Of a stretch of 64,000 bases of DNA, positions 25,138-35,282 are shown one piece after another. The notes beneath the pieces are model-generated. The model ran no database searches and was not told where the DNA came from. It saw only the letters and a list, made by a program, of their open reading frames with translations. The stretch is from positions 2,605,501 through 2,669,500 of the forward strand of contig NZ_OU957226.1 in assembly GCF_918731615.1 (NCBI RefSeq), written 5' to 3'. Position 1 is the first letter of the stretch. Every line of letters begins with the position of its first letter. The translations under genes were made by a program, and so were the position numbers. Source of the stretch: Flavobacterium sp. CECT 9288 (GTDB lineage: Bacteria; Bacteroidota; Bacteroidia; Flavobacteriales; Flavobacteriaceae).

Positions 25138-26523
25138 ATGATGAAAACTATAAAAAAGATGAATACAAACCTTTTTGAAGATTTTGATCCTGTTTCGTCC
25201 AAACAATGGAAACAAAAAATCCAGTACGAACTCAAAGGAGCGGATTATAACGAAACCTTAGTTTGGAATTCCCCTGAGGATATCATGGTAAAACCATTTT
25301 ACCACAAAGATGAAACTAGTCCCGCTTTAAACAGTGGAACAAAAGCTACTGAGTTCAAAATTTGTCAAAATATTTTTGTTTTTGATGTCTCAAAATCAAT
25401 TGAAAGAGCTCAAGACGCATTAAATAGAGGCGCTGATAGCTTGAGGTTTACTATTGAAGACGAAACTGTAGACATCACCCTTTTATTAGAAAAAATAGCT
25501 CTTCAAGGGATTACCGTCTATTTTAACCTAAGATTTTTTTCAATCGATTTCGTGAAAAAAATAGAGGATTTTGCTAAAAAAAGTAACGTTACTATTTTTT
25601 GTAATTTAGATCCAATAGGCCAACTTGCCAAAGATGGGAATTGGTTTTCAACACAAGAAAAAAGTAATTTTGATAGCTTGAATATTATAGCGTCATCCAC
25701 AAAATCAGTTTCTTTTATTAGTGTAAACGGCGCATTGTATCAAAATGCTGGTGCTACAATTGTGCAGCAAATTGCATATAGTTTAGGACATGTAAATGAG
25801 TATTTTAATCGTGTGGAATCAATTTCAAAACCTATCGTTTTTGAAATAGCCGTTGGGACTAACTATTTCTTTGAAATTGCAAAATTGCGTGCACTGCGTA
25901 TCCTATTTAACTTAATTGCTAAAGAATATAACCATACGCTACCGTGTAACATTATCGCTTTTCCTACCAAAAGAAATAAAACTTTGTATGATTATAACGT
26001 AAATATGTTGCGCACCACTACCGAATGTATGAGTGCAATACTTGGCGGTGCTGATACTGTTGCCAATTTACCTTACGATGCCTTGTACCATAAGGATAAT
26101 GAATTTGGAGATAGAATAGCCCGTAATCAATTGCTAATTCTTAAAAACGAAAGTTATTTTGACAAAGTAAACAACCCCGCCGATGGCAGTTATTATATTG
26201 AAAATCTAACGCAACAACTTGCAGAAAAAGCTTTAGCCTTGTTTAAAGACATTGAGGCAAATGGAGGTTTCCTAAAACAATTAAATGAAGGAACCATAAA
26301 AAGGAAAATTCAAGAAAGTGCAGATGCAGCGCAAGAACTATTTGATTCTGGCAAAGAAATTTTGTTAGGAACTAACAAACATCCTAACAAACAGGATAAA
26401 ATGAAACATGATTTAGAGTTATTTCCTTTTGTAAAAGTCAAGCCAAGAAAAACCTTGATTACACCCATCATTGAAAAACGTTTGGCAGAAAAAATAGAAC
26501 AAGAACGATTAGAGCTTGAATAG
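25138..26523 (+). CDS. Methylmalonyl-CoA mutase small subunit
   Basis: A 461-residue subunit that pairs with the catalytic large subunit to interconvert succinyl-CoA and (R)-methylmalonyl-CoA. The N-terminus NLFEDFDPVSSKQWKQKI is typical, the TIM-barrel-like region contains the ECMSAILGGADTVANLPYD segment, and NPADGSYYIENLTQQLAEKA aligns with NPADGSYY-type motifs of the family. There is no C-terminal B12 domain (DxHxxG absent), as expected for the short subunit of this branch. The start could be 25138, 25141 or 25159. A toxin-antitoxin pair separates it from its partner gene. Confidence 0.92.
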   Translation: MMKTIKKMNTNLFEDFDPVSSKQWKQKIQYELKGADYNETLVWNSPEDIMVKPFYHKDETSPALNSGTKATEFKICQNIFVFDVSKSIERAQDALNRGADSLRFTIEDETVDITLLLEKIALQGITVYFNLRFFSIDFVKKIEDFAKKSNVTIFCNLDPIGQLAKDGNWFSTQEKSNFDSLNIIASSTKSVSFISVNGALYQNAGATIVQQIAYSLGHVNEYFNRVESISKPIVFEIAVGTNYFFEIAKLRALRILFNLIAKEYNHTLPCNIIAFPTKRNKTLYDYNVNMLRTTTECMSAILGGADTVANLPYDALYHKDNEFGDRIARNQLLILKNESYFDKVNNPADGSYYIENLTQQLAEKALALFKDIEANGGFLKQLNEGTIKRKIQESADAAQELFDSGKEILLGTNKHPNKQDKMKHDLELFPFVKVKPRKTLITPIIEKRLAEKIEQERLELE

Positions 26524-26595
26524 TCAGGACGAAATTGTTATTTAATTCAATACCAATGGAAAAGACTATATTTACTTTACTTAAAATTTAAAATA

Positions 26596-26829
26596 ATGGA
26601 CGCCATAAGACAAATTGTTAAGGTAAAAAATCACAAAATAAGTATTACACTGCCAGATGATTTTAATGCTGATGAAGTTGAAGTGATTATTCTTCCCAAG
26701 TTGAATAATGTAGAAATCCCTCAATGGCAAATGGACCAAGTTAGAGAAAGAACTGAGAAATATCTTAAAAATCCGTCTTCAGCTCAAGATATCGATGATT
26801 TTCTAAAAGATATTGACAGTGAGTTATAA
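26596..26829 (+). CDS. Antitoxin of a ParE/RelE-type module
   Basis: A 77-residue protein. The N-terminal part (IVKVKNHKISITLPDDFNADEVEVIIL) resembles the swapped-hairpin beta fold of AbrB/MazE-like or Phd-like antitoxins. An acidic helical tail (QVRERTEKYLKNPSSAQDIDDFLKDI) would wrap the toxin. The toxin gene overlaps its 3' end. Assignment rests mainly on size, charge and this pairing. The pair stands between the two mutase genes. Confidence 0.78.
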   Translation: MDAIRQIVKVKNHKISITLPDDFNADEVEVIILPKLNNVEIPQWQMDQVRERTEKYLKNPSSAQDIDDFLKDIDSEL

Positions 26830-27115
26830 AATTGTAATTATAGAAGAAGCTAAACTTGATTTCAAAACAGCTTTGAAATGGTACAAAAGCATCCAACCAA
26901 TATTGGGCATTAAGTTCACCAATTCTTTCAAGGAAAGTTTAAAAGTAATTAAATCAAATCCGCTACTTTTTCAAATAAGATATGATGAGACTAGAGTAGC
27001 TTTAATTGAAAATTTTCCATACTTAATTCATTTCAACAGCTATGATCACACAATTGTCATTAAAGCTATTTTTCATACTTCAAGAAATGCCGAAATATGG
27101 ATTGAAAGGAATTAA
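26813..27115 (+). CDS. ParE/RelE-family toxin
   Basis: A 100-residue protein of the ParE/RelE fold. An N-terminal helical hairpin (IIEEAKLDFKTALKWYKSIQPILGIKF) is followed by a beta sheet with the typical NPLLFQIRYDETRVALIENFPYLIHF and VIKAIFHTSRNAEIW; the His/Arg/Trp pattern near the end is common in the ParE branch. ParE members poison gyrase and RelE members cut ribosomal mRNA; sequence alone does not decide. The start is TTG at 26813 or GTG at 26819, both inside the antitoxin gene, so translation is coupled. Confidence 0.82.
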   Translation: MTVSYKIVIIEEAKLDFKTALKWYKSIQPILGIKFTNSFKESLKVIKSNPLLFQIRYDETRVALIENFPYLIHFNSYDHTIVIKAIFHTSRNAEIWIERN

Positions 27116-27148
27116 AATTTCAAAAACTATAATCTTTGTAACAAACAA

Positions 27149-29287
27149 ATGAAAAGAAAAGATTTACAACATATAAAATTAGAAAGCAACCCTATAAATG
27201 TGGAGAATGAAAATGCTGTGGCTGATGCATTTCTAACGGCAGAGGGAATAGAGCTAAAACCTACGTACACACAGCAAGATATTGACAAGCTGACACATCT
27301 AGATTTTGGAGCTGGTTTCGCACCCAATTTACGTGGACCGTATGCTACCATGTATGTTCGCCGTCCTTGGACAGTAAGACAATATGCTGGATTTTCTACA
27401 GCCGAAGAAAGTAATGCTTTTTACCGCAGAAACTTAGCTGCAGGACAAAAAGGACTTTCAGTAGCTTTTGACTTACCTACCCATAGAGGATATGATTCAG
27501 ATCACGAACGTGTTGTAGGCGATGTAGGAAAAGCAGGTGTGGCTATAGATTCAGTTGAGGATATGAAGGTGCTTTTTGACCAAATCCCTCTTGATGAAAT
27601 GTCAGTATCCATGACCATGAACGGTGCTGTTTTACCTATAATGGCTTTTTATATTGTAGCTGCAGAAGAGCAAGGTGTTAAAGCTGAATTACTTTCTGGA
27701 ACCATTCAAAATGATATTCTAAAGGAGTTCATGGTGCGTAATACCTATATTTATCCGCCTACACCTTCTATGAAAATAATTGCTGATATCTTTGAGTATA
27801 CCAGTAAAAACATGCCTAAATTCAATTCCATTTCAATTTCTGGTTACCACATGCAAGAAGCCGGAGCAACAGCCGATATTGAACTTGCGTACACATTAGC
27901 AGATGGATTAGAATACATCAGAACTGGTTTAGCCACAGGAATGAAAATAGACGAATTTGCTCCGCGTTTGTCTTTTTTCTGGGCAATAGGAATGAATCAT
28001 TTTATGGAAATTGCAAAAATGCGAGCTGGCAGAATGATTTGGGCTAAATTAGTCAAACAATTCGAACCGAAAGATGATAAGTCTTTGGCGTTACGAACGC
28101 ATTGTCAAACATCGGGATGGAGTTTAACCGAACAAGATCCATTTAATAATGTAGCAAGAACTTGTATAGAAGCTGCTGCTGCCGCTTTTGGTGGCACACA
28201 ATCTTTACATACCAATGCACTTGATGAAGCCATTGCATTGCCAACAGATTTCTCAGCTAGGATTGCAAGAAATACTCAGCTATATTTACAAGAAGAAACT
28301 AAAATTACAAAAACAGTAGATCCATGGGCTGGCAGTTATTATGTAGAGAGTTTGACGAATGAAATTGCCGAAAACGCATGGAAATTAATCGAAGAAGTTG
28401 AAGAACTTGGCGGAATGACCAAAGCTATTGAATCTGGCATCCCAAAATTACGTATTGAAGAAGCTGCCGCAAGAAAGCAAGCCCGAATAGACAGCGGACA
28501 AGATATTATTGTAGGTGTAAATCAATATCGATTAGAAAAGGAAGATCCATTACAGATTCTTGACGTAGACAATCAAATGGTTCGAAAGCAGCAACTAGAA
28601 CAATTAGAGCGAATTAAAGCGTCTAGAGATACCCAAAAAGTACAAGATTCACTAAAAAAACTGACTCTTTGCGCTCAAACTGGCGAGGGAAATTTACTTG
28701 AAATTGCAGTTGAAGCAGCCAGAAACAGAACTACACTTGGGGAAATTAGTGACGCCTTAGAAGCCGTTTTTGGCAGGTATAAAGCGCAAATAAAATCATT
28801 TAGTGGTGTGTATAGTAAAGAAATAAAAGACGACAAAAGTTTTGAAAAAGCAAAACAACTGGCCGACGAATTTGCAGTAAAAGAAGGCCGTCGCCCTCGA
28901 ATCATGATTGCAAAAATGGGGCAAGACGGACACGACAGAGGTGCTAAAGTAGTAGCAACTGGTTATGCCGATGTGGGATTTGATGTGGATATTGGTCCGC
29001 TTTTTCAAACACCCGAAGAAGCTGCCAAACAAGCTGTAGAAAATGACGTGCATATTCTAGGTGTTTCCTCACTTGCTGCTGGACACAAAACACTCGTGCC
29101 ACAAGTAATTGACGAACTAAAAAAATACGGACGAGAAGATATCATGGTGGTTGTAGGCGGAGTAATCCCTGCTCAAGATTATCAATTTTTATTTGATGCT
29201 GGAGCGGTAGCTGTTTTTGGACCTGGAACAAAAATAAGTGATGCAGCAATCAAAATACTTGAAATACTGCTCGAAAGTTTTGAATAA
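27149..29287 (+). CDS. Methylmalonyl-CoA mutase large subunit
   Basis: A 712-residue B12-dependent mutase subunit. The N-terminal barrel shows [43 protein letters not shown] and the [20 protein letters not shown] segment that lines the active site. The C-terminal cobalamin domain carries D593xH595xxG598, with H595 the lower axial ligand, then [10 protein letters not shown]. Together with the small subunit it links propionyl-CoA metabolism to the TCA cycle. A terminator follows at once, so no epimerase or MeaB gene is in this unit. Confidence 0.96.
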   Translation: MKRKDLQHIKLESNPINVENENAVADAFLTAEGIELKPTYTQQDIDKLTHLDFGAGFAPNLRGPYATMYVRRPWTVRQYAGFSTAEESNAFYRRNLAAGQKGLSVAFDLPTHRGYDSDHERVVGDVGKAGVAIDSVEDMKVLFDQIPLDEMSVSMTMNGAVLPIMAFYIVAAEEQGVKAELLSGTIQNDILKEFMVRNTYIYPPTPSMKIIADIFEYTSKNMPKFNSISISGYHMQEAGATADIELAYTLADGLEYIRTGLATGMKIDEFAPRLSFFWAIGMNHFMEIAKMRAGRMIWAKLVKQFEPKDDKSLALRTHCQTSGWSLTEQDPFNNVARTCIEAAAAAFGGTQSLHTNALDEAIALPTDFSARIARNTQLYLQEETKITKTVDPWAGSYYVESLTNEIAENAWKLIEEVEELGGMTKAIESGIPKLRIEEAAARKQARIDSGQDIIVGVNQYRLEKEDPLQILDVDNQMVRKQQLEQLERIKASRDTQKVQDSLKKLTLCAQTGEGNLLEIAVEAARNRTTLGEISDALEAVFGRYKAQIKSFSGVYSKEIKDDKSFEKAKQLADEFAVKEGRRPRIMIAKMGQDGHDRGAKVVATGYADVGFDVDIGPLFQTPEEAAKQAVENDVHILGVSSLAAGHKTLVPQVIDELKKYGREDIMVVVGGVIPAQDYQFLFDAGAVAVFGPGTKISDAAIKILEILLESFE

Positions 29288-29304
29288 AACTTTAGTAAAA
29301 GCAC

Positions 29305-29335
29305 AAAAAAATCACCTAAATGGTGATTTTTTTGT
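29305..29335. terminator. Terminator after the mutase genes
   Basis: AAAAAAATCACC pairs with GGTGATTTTTTT around a TAAAT loop, 18 bases past the large-subunit stop. Confidence 0.85.
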
Positions 29336-29420
29336 TTTGTAAAACATTTAGAATACATCTTCCTAAATATTTAATGACAATAATTTTGCTCTTAATTAAA
29401 TAAAATCGAATTAAAACGAA

Positions 29421-30062
29421 TTAGATATTATGCACCGTTGCATTATTATCTGGCACAATAAACGAAGTGTCAAAACCTCCAAAAAGTTTCATATAACTCT
29501 TAATTGAAGTTCCGTAAGCATCTTTAAAATTGCGTTTGCCTTTGTATCTAAAATATTTTTTAACAGATCCCGCACCTCCTAGATGAGCTGCTGCTAAAAT
29601 TCCAGATTCTGTAACTCGAACACCATGAAGTACGGTGCCATTGTACTTTTCAATTTCATTGCGTAATTCCCATTTGTTCTTAGATAAAAGTGCTATGAAA
29701 GCCTTTTCTTGAAGTTCAGGGCTGTTTAAAAAAGCGGTGCTATTATGAACACCTACTGATTTTAAAGTTTCAATTCCAAATTGATATTTACCTAAATATC
29801 CTAATGAATTAATTTTTTTGTACTTGCTTTGAGATTCTCTTGTTCCTATGGCTTCTTTAAAACCAATAAAAAAATTTCCAGTGAAAGGAATACTAAAATT
29901 AGCGTATTCGCTTGGCTCTTCAGATGGGAATAAATAATGAGTTCCATCTTGTTCATTAATCAAAAACCACGGGTTGGTTTCTAAGTTTAAAGGTTTAAAA
30001 CCTAAGCTCAAAAATACTGTTATCACAGCTAGACTAGTGTAAAAATACCACTTCTTTATCAT
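29421..30062 (-). CDS. Secreted lysozyme-like peptidoglycan-active protein
   Basis: A 213-residue protein with an N-terminal signal or membrane anchor (5-25). The body resembles a lysozyme/transglycosylase-like fold: FKEAIGTRESQSKYKKINSLGYLGKYQFG contains a Glu in the position of the catalytic acid with the downstream GKYQFG typical of such enzymes. A later ILAAAHLGGAGSVKKYF matches the A-H-L-G-G-x-G motif of lytic transglycosylase relatives. It probably cleaves or binds peptidoglycan in the periplasm. The gene is alone, convergent with the mutase genes. Confidence 0.65.
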   Translation of the reverse strand: MIKKWYFYTSLAVITVFLSLGFKPLNLETNPWFLINEQDGTHYLFPSEEPSEYANFSIPFTGNFFIGFKEAIGTRESQSKYKKINSLGYLGKYQFGIETLKSVGVHNSTAFLNSPELQEKAFIALLSKNKWELRNEIEKYNGTVLHGVRVTESGILAAAHLGGAGSVKKYFRYKGKRNFKDAYGTSIKSYMKLFGGFDTSFIVPDNNATVHNI

Positions 30063-30159
30063 AAATTGTTTTTCTTCAAAACGCTGTCCCGTTAAGAAAT
30101 TTCTATGCGCAAAGATACAAAAAAAATAGCAAGCTTGATAATCAGCACGTTAAACTTAT

Positions 30160-31074
30160 CTAAAAATAGATGAAGTGGTATTTAATACCGTTTAAGTGCG
30201 AGAACTCTATTGTAGGTGCAGGAATTTTGACCGTATTAAAAACCGAGAAAACCGTCTTCAAAAAATGAGAATTGGTTTTGATTTTAGTCAAGTCAACATC
30301 TAAACTGAAGTAAAACTGTCTGTATCGTTGTGGATTAAAAGCCGCATTTGGAGCAAGTGTAGCAGTATTTCCAGCTACCATTCCTTCGGCTCCATAACCC
30401 AAAGCAACATTCAACCATTTTGGTATTTTAGAATTTTTAGCAAAGGAATGTAAATTAATCGAGAGCCAATACGTTTGTCCGTTATAATCCTTTATGATTT
30501 GTTCTGATACGGATTTCCCTAACACTGCTGGACGGTATTGTGCATAAGGTGAAGTATGAAAAGAAAATTTAGGCAGTATGCGTTGTTCATCCCATAGTAA
30601 TTCTTGTGACACGTACAAGCCCGTTCCTGCAGCATTAGCAACAACATCACCTATAGAAGCTCCCCACTCTGAGGATTGACCGTCCATAACCTCAACTGCG
30701 GTCAAGAATGCAAAACCCAATCCTGCACCGTAAAGTAGTTGATTTTTTTTAGAAGCTCCACTCCAATGGAGCATTTGAGCACTAAAACTCCCCAATTGAT
30801 AGGATGAAAAAACATGCCCTACTTTATCCATTTGCAACCACTCTGCATTATCATTAACAAAATGAAAATCAGATTTAGGATAATTAGCATACCATAATTG
30901 ATTCAAAGCAAGCAATGTACCTGTTGCAACCACAGCTTGGGAAACCAACACTGTTTTTTGCCTTTGCACTTGTATTGTATCCGAGGGTTTTAGAAACTTG
31001 TTTAATTTGCTTTGGCAAAAGCCAATTTGAGAAAAAAACACAGCAACAAAAATATATCTTAAAATAGTGTTCAC
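30160..31074 (-). CDS. DUF2279 (YfiM-like) envelope protein
   Basis: A 304-residue protein with a signal peptide (1-20). The central DUF2279 region is clear: DKVGHVFSSYQLG, LLYGAGLGFAFLTAVEVMDGQSSEWGASIGDVVANAAGTGLY. The remainder is rich in aromatic beta strands and may sit in the outer membrane. The function of the family is unknown. The start lies two bases after the mltG stop, so the two genes share a transcript and perhaps a role in the envelope. Confidence 0.8.
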   Translation of the reverse strand: MNTILRYIFVAVFFSQIGFCQSKLNKFLKPSDTIQVQRQKTVLVSQAVVATGTLLALNQLWYANYPKSDFHFVNDNAEWLQMDKVGHVFSSYQLGSFSAQMLHWSGASKKNQLLYGAGLGFAFLTAVEVMDGQSSEWGASIGDVVANAAGTGLYVSQELLWDEQRILPKFSFHTSPYAQYRPAVLGKSVSEQIIKDYNGQTYWLSINLHSFAKNSKIPKWLNVALGYGAEGMVAGNTATLAPNAAFNPQRYRQFYFSLDVDLTKIKTNSHFLKTVFSVFNTVKIPAPTIEFSHLNGIKYHFIYF

Positions 31075-31076
31075 AA

Positions 31077-32117
31077 CTATCTTACTACACCTTGATTGTT
31101 AATCCAATCTGAATATTTTTTTGCGTTTACATTATGTTCTGGCAATGTAGCGGCAAATTCATGATACCCAAAACGGTCAACACTAGCGCAAAAATAAATG
31201 AAATCATTTTTTTCTGGATTTAAAACAGCCTCTAATGCAGTAATATCAGGCATAGCAATAGGTCCTGGAGGAAGTCCCACATTCATATACGTATTGTAAG
31301 GATGAGGCATGGTCAAGTCATTGTAAAAAACTCTTTTGATTACTTGGTTAAAATCATTGGCTTTCTTTTTCATGGCAAAAATCACCGTAGGATCTGCTTG
31401 TAAAGGCATTTCTAATTTCAATCGGTTAAGATATACTCCTGCAATTCTTGGTCTTTCATCTTTTTTAACCGACTCTTTGTGAACAATTGAGGCTAAAATT
31501 GTAGCTTCAACTGGAGTAAGGCCTTGCGCTTTTGCCTTTGCAGTACGCTCTTTGTTCCAGAAGTTGCGGTACTCTTTAATCATTTTATCTCGAAATTTTT
31601 CGGCTGGAGTATTCCAATAAATTTCATAGGTATTGGGAATAAACATGGCTAAAATATTTTCCTCATTGAATCCGTTTTCTTGCAAAAAAACCGAATCTTT
31701 AAATGTATTGAGCAAAACCAAACTATCCGCTTCTATCTGAGATCCTACACGACCTGCAAGATTTTCTATTCGTTCTTGATTGTTGAATGCTAATTTTACT
31801 GGCGAATTTAAACGTAAGGTTTTTACAAGATCATAGCTGCTCATTCCTTTTTTAATCACAAAACGTCCTGGAATTACATTTTCAATATAGCCTCGCTTAG
31901 AAGCTACAAGCTCAAAACGCTCTAAATTTTCTACGTAAGGGCTTAAAATTTTCTTGACATCTTCATATTTAGAATCGGTAGGTACATAAACGTACACTTC
32001 TTGCTCAGGAAACTTAGTATTGGCAGAGAAAATTTGTTTTAATAAAATCATGCCATAGATCATCAATCCAGATATTAAAACAACTGAGACAATGCTAATA
32101 ATTTTCTTAGTATTCAT
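31077..32117 (-). CDS. Endolytic murein transglycosylase MltG
   Basis: A 346-residue inner-membrane enzyme that cuts nascent glycan strands and ends their growth. It has one N-terminal TM helix (about 7-29), a LysM-like subdomain (about 38-100), and the YceG catalytic domain with ASIVHKES holding E215 as catalytic Glu, followed by RPRIAGVYLNRL and LQADPTVIF. YNTYMNVGLPPGPIAMP is the C-terminal signature. Length is normal. It is the first gene of a pair with the DUF2279 gene. Confidence 0.95.
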   Translation of the reverse strand: MNTKKIISIVSVVLISGLMIYGMILLKQIFSANTKFPEQEVYVYVPTDSKYEDVKKILSPYVENLERFELVASKRGYIENVIPGRFVIKKGMSSYDLVKTLRLNSPVKLAFNNQERIENLAGRVGSQIEADSLVLLNTFKDSVFLQENGFNEENILAMFIPNTYEIYWNTPAEKFRDKMIKEYRNFWNKERTAKAKAQGLTPVEATILASIVHKESVKKDERPRIAGVYLNRLKLEMPLQADPTVIFAMKKKANDFNQVIKRVFYNDLTMPHPYNTYMNVGLPPGPIAMPDITALEAVLNPEKNDFIYFCASVDRFGYHEFAATLPEHNVNAKKYSDWINNQGVVR

Positions 32118-32205
32118 AGGGTGGTATTATTTTTTTAAGCTTTTAGTTTTTTTTACGGAAGCATAAATAATTGATTTAAAAATACTTATATCTTAATTTG
32201 AAAAA

Positions 32206-32739
32206 TTAAAATTTAGTATTGATAAGCTGGTACATGGCTTCATCTTTGTAATTTCCTTGATGCAAAGTCCAATCTTTTTTTATACCAATCATTTCAAATC
32301 CAAATTTAGTAAAAAGTGCGGTACTTGCTACATTTTCGGCACCAATATTTGCATATAATTGATGTAAGTTTAGATTATAGAATGCATATTCGATTAATAA
32401 TTCCAAAGCTTCGGAGCCAATATTCTGATTTCGGTTTTCGTTCTTTTGAATTACAATCCCCACACCTGCCCTATTATTCCTTGGATCGAAATCAAATAAA
32501 TCTATCAATCCTAGCGCAGGAAAATCTTGATCTTGGCAAATAGCAAGACGCAACTGCTTAGCTTCGTAAATATCTTGATGTGCATTTTCTAAATATTGCT
32601 TGACTAGAAACCTACTGTATGGAGTGTTTGTATTGCTTACTTCCCAAATGCTTTGGTCGTTTTCAATTGCGTAAATAAATTCTAAATCATTGGGTTCTAA
32701 TGCCCGAATGTAAATATTATCGCCTTTTAATGTTTTCAT
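32206..32739 (-). CDS. GNAT-family N-acetyltransferase (RimJ/SpeG-like)
   Basis: A 177-residue GNAT protein. The family layout is visible: IYIRALEPNDLEFIYAIEN at the start, GLIDLFDFDPRNNRAGVGIVI as beta 3-4, the acetyl-CoA loop in ENRNQNIGSEALELL, and YANIGAENVASTALFTKFGFE. It resembles RimJ/SpeG-type enzymes that acetylate protein N-termini or polyamines. Which applies cannot be told from sequence. It lies 65 bases past dapF on the same strand. Confidence 0.88.
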   Translation of the reverse strand: MKTLKGDNIYIRALEPNDLEFIYAIENDQSIWEVSNTNTPYSRFLVKQYLENAHQDIYEAKQLRLAICQDQDFPALGLIDLFDFDPRNNRAGVGIVIQKNENRNQNIGSEALELLIEYAFYNLNLHQLYANIGAENVASTALFTKFGFEMIGIKKDWTLHQGNYKDEAMYQLINTKF

Positions 32740-32803
32740 TTATTTTTTTCACAAAGTTACACAGAGATAAACCTAGCTTAATTTTAATACTAGTTTCTAA
32801 AAA

Positions 32804-33586
32804 TTAAATCTCAATTGTACCTTGAAAAACAAATTGAGCTGGGCCTTTCAGAAAAACATTGGTAAACACACCCTCATTATTATCAAATGAAACAGTTAAT
32901 TTTCCGCCTTCAACATTTAAGTTAATAGCAGTTGCAGTTGTTTTTCCGAGTACATTCATGGCTATTGCAACTGCTGTAGCGCCTGTTCCGCAAGAAAGTG
33001 TTTCGTCTTCAACGCCTCTTTCATACGTTCGAAGAGAAAAGGTATTTTCATTAATTTGCTCTACAAAATTAACATTACTACCTGCTTGTCCGTATAAATC
33101 TCCGTATCTAATTGATGCTCCAATATTTTTTACATCGTAGTTTTCTAGATCTTTAACCAGTTGCACGTGATGTGGTGAACCTGTATTTAAAAACACATAA
33201 TCAGGAGTCACATTTACGGTTGCAACATCAATCATTTGCAGAGCTACAATTTCGTTCTCGTCAATGGTAGCATGATGCAAACCATCTGTAGCAATAAATG
33301 TAGTTTTGTTTTCAATAACCTGAAGCTTTTTGGCGAAAGCCACTAAACAGCGTCCACCATTACCACACATAGAACTCTGGTTTCCATCTGAGTTGTAATA
33401 CACCATTTTAAAATCGGTATCCAAGTCATTTTCTAACAAAATTAAACCATCGCCTCCTATTCCAAATCGGCGGTCACACAGTTGAGCAATCAATTTTGTG
33501 TTCTCTTTTGGAAAAAATTCGGTACGGTTGTCAATCATTACAAAATCATTGCCTGTGCCTTGGTATTTATAAAATTCTAATTGCAT
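32804..33586 (-). CDS. Diaminopimelate epimerase
   Basis: A 260-residue epimerase converting LL- to meso-diaminopimelate for lysine and peptidoglycan synthesis. The two catalytic cysteines are visible: C74 in MCGNGGRC and C199 in ETLSCGTGA. The N-terminus EFYKYQGTGNDFVMID is diagnostic. The start is set at 33586; the upstream in-frame extension to 33640 is not family-like. It leads a minus-strand pair with the GNAT gene. Confidence 0.96.
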   Translation of the reverse strand: MQLEFYKYQGTGNDFVMIDNRTEFFPKENTKLIAQLCDRRFGIGGDGLILLENDLDTDFKMVYYNSDGNQSSMCGNGGRCLVAFAKKLQVIENKTTFIATDGLHHATIDENEIVALQMIDVATVNVTPDYVFLNTGSPHHVQLVKDLENYDVKNIGASIRYGDLYGQAGSNVNFVEQINENTFSLRTYERGVEDETLSCGTGATAVAIAMNVLGKTTATAINLNVEGGKLTVSFDNNEGVFTNVFLKGPAQFVFQGTIEI

Positions 33587-33723
33587 TTTTTTAATTTTGT
33601 GAAACACAAAAGTACAAACTATTAATGAAATGTTAATCATTGTTAAAGAGCGTTAAACGGTATTTTAACAATCCAAAAAAGTTTTAATTTTACCTATATA
33701 TTTTTTTAAAAACGAAATTGACT

Positions 33724-35124
33724 ATGAAAAATTTATCAACATTATTTGGAGTTTCTTTATTAAGTGGTGTAGTTACCTTAGGTTCTTACAAGCTATTATT
33801 TGATACTGATGGTTATTTTTCAAAAGATAATGGCTCAGTAGTTACCATGGCTTCCAACTCGTACGGTAAGCGTGTTGGTTTATCATCGGAAATACTTGAT
33901 TTTACTGAGGCCGCTGATAAAACCATTCATACCGTAGTACACGTGAAAAACGTTTCCAGAACCACTGTTTCTAACCCAATATTAGAATATTTTTACGGTT
34001 ATAGAGGTGGACAATCACAAGAACAAGTAGGAACGGGATCTGGAGTAATTATTTCTGAAGACGGCTATATTGTAACGAACAATCACGTGGTGAAAGATGC
34101 CTCTGAAATTGAAATTACACTCAACAATAAGAAATCATACAAAGCAAAATTAATTGGTACCGACTCCAAAATGGACATTGCTTTGCTAAAAATTGATGCT
34201 GGCGAAAAGCTTCAATATACGGCTTTCGCCAATTCTGATTCGGTGAAAGTGGGTGAATGGGTATTGGCAGTAGGAAATCCGTATAATCTGAATTCGACTG
34301 TTACGGCGGGTATCGTTTCGGCGAAAGCCAGAAATTTAGACACCAGCGGAATTCAATCGTTCATTCAAACGGATGCGGCGGTAAACCCAGGAAACAGTGG
34401 TGGTGCCTTAGTAAACACTCGTGGTGAATTGATTGGTATCAATACTATGATCTCTTCGCCAACAGGAAGTTATACCGGATACTCTTTTGCGGTTCCCTCA
34501 AACATAACCCGCAAAATTATTGAAGATTTAATGGAATTTGGGAATGTACAACGCGGAATTCTAGGCGTTGAAGGTGGCGAATTGAATAGTATGAATTCTA
34601 AAGAATACGGTATTAGTTTAACCCAAGGATTTTATATAAAAAGGGTAACGAAAAATTCTGGTGCTGACAAAGCTGGCTTAACCAACGGAGATGTGATTGT
34701 CAAATTAGACGAACAAAATATTACATCATTTGCAGATCTTTCTGGATACATCAATACGAAAAGACCAAATGACAAAGTTCAAGTTACCTATATTAGAGAC
34801 GGAAAAACTAAAACCGTTCCTGTGACTTTGAGTAAAAACGAGTTTTTTAATGCGGAGTTCAAAGGTATAACACTTGAAAACATTGAAGCTGCTGATAAAA
34901 AGAAATATAAAATTGATCACGGTGTGCGCATTAAAGGTATTAGCGATGAACAGTGGCAACAGTATGAAGAGGAACTAGTGGGAAGTATAATTTTAAGTAT
35001 TGATAACGTAAAAGCAACAGATGTAGAAACGGTATCGAAAAGATTTGGAAAAATAGAAGCTGATCAAAAGGTACGCATAGAATTGATCAGTAAAAATGGT
35101 GAACTGCTACGTTTTTACATGTAA
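33724..35124 (+). CDS. HtrA/DegQ-type periplasmic serine protease
   Basis: A 466-residue protease with an N-terminal signal or anchor (1-22), a trypsin-like domain with triad H121 (NNHVVKD), D151 (MDIALLKI) and S225 (NPGNSGGAL), a first PDZ domain (about 270-370), and a second, weaker PDZ-like region at the C-terminus. It degrades or holds misfolded envelope proteins. The start is ATG at 33724; the TTG two codons upstream is less likely. A terminator follows. Confidence 0.93.
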   Translation: MKNLSTLFGVSLLSGVVTLGSYKLLFDTDGYFSKDNGSVVTMASNSYGKRVGLSSEILDFTEAADKTIHTVVHVKNVSRTTVSNPILEYFYGYRGGQSQEQVGTGSGVIISEDGYIVTNNHVVKDASEIEITLNNKKSYKAKLIGTDSKMDIALLKIDAGEKLQYTAFANSDSVKVGEWVLAVGNPYNLNSTVTAGIVSAKARNLDTSGIQSFIQTDAAVNPGNSGGALVNTRGELIGINTMISSPTGSYTGYSFAVPSNITRKIIEDLMEFGNVQRGILGVEGGELNSMNSKEYGISLTQGFYIKRVTKNSGADKAGLTNGDVIVKLDEQNITSFADLSGYINTKRPNDKVQVTYIRDGKTKTVPVTLSKNEFFNAEFKGITLENIEAADKKKYKIDHGVRIKGISDEQWQQYEEELVGSIILSIDNVKATDVETVSKRFGKIEADQKVRIELISKNGELLRFYM

Positions 35125-35146
35125 GTTTATTTTTAAAATTGAATAC

Positions 35147-35180
35147 TAAGCCATCTTGCTAAACAAGGTGGCTTTTTTAT
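35147..35180 (+). terminator. Terminator after the HtrA gene
   Basis: AAGCCATCTTG pairs with CAAGGTGGCTT (one G-T pair) around a short loop, followed by a T-run. Confidence 0.85.
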
Positions 35181-35226
35181 TTTGCAAAAAAATCTTAAAA
35201 CACGCTACGAAATCGATTGAAATGGG

Positions 35227-35234
35227 TATTTTTG
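35227..35234 (+). promoter_or_regulatory. TAnnTTTG element upstream of gap
   Basis: TATTTTTG lies 49 bases before the GAPDH start and fits the Bacteroidota -7 consensus. No -33 TTG at the usual spacing is clear. Confidence 0.4.
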
Positions 35235-35282
35235 CCAAAAATTTTAAAAAATACAACACCTTATTTTCCTTAAATTTTCAAC

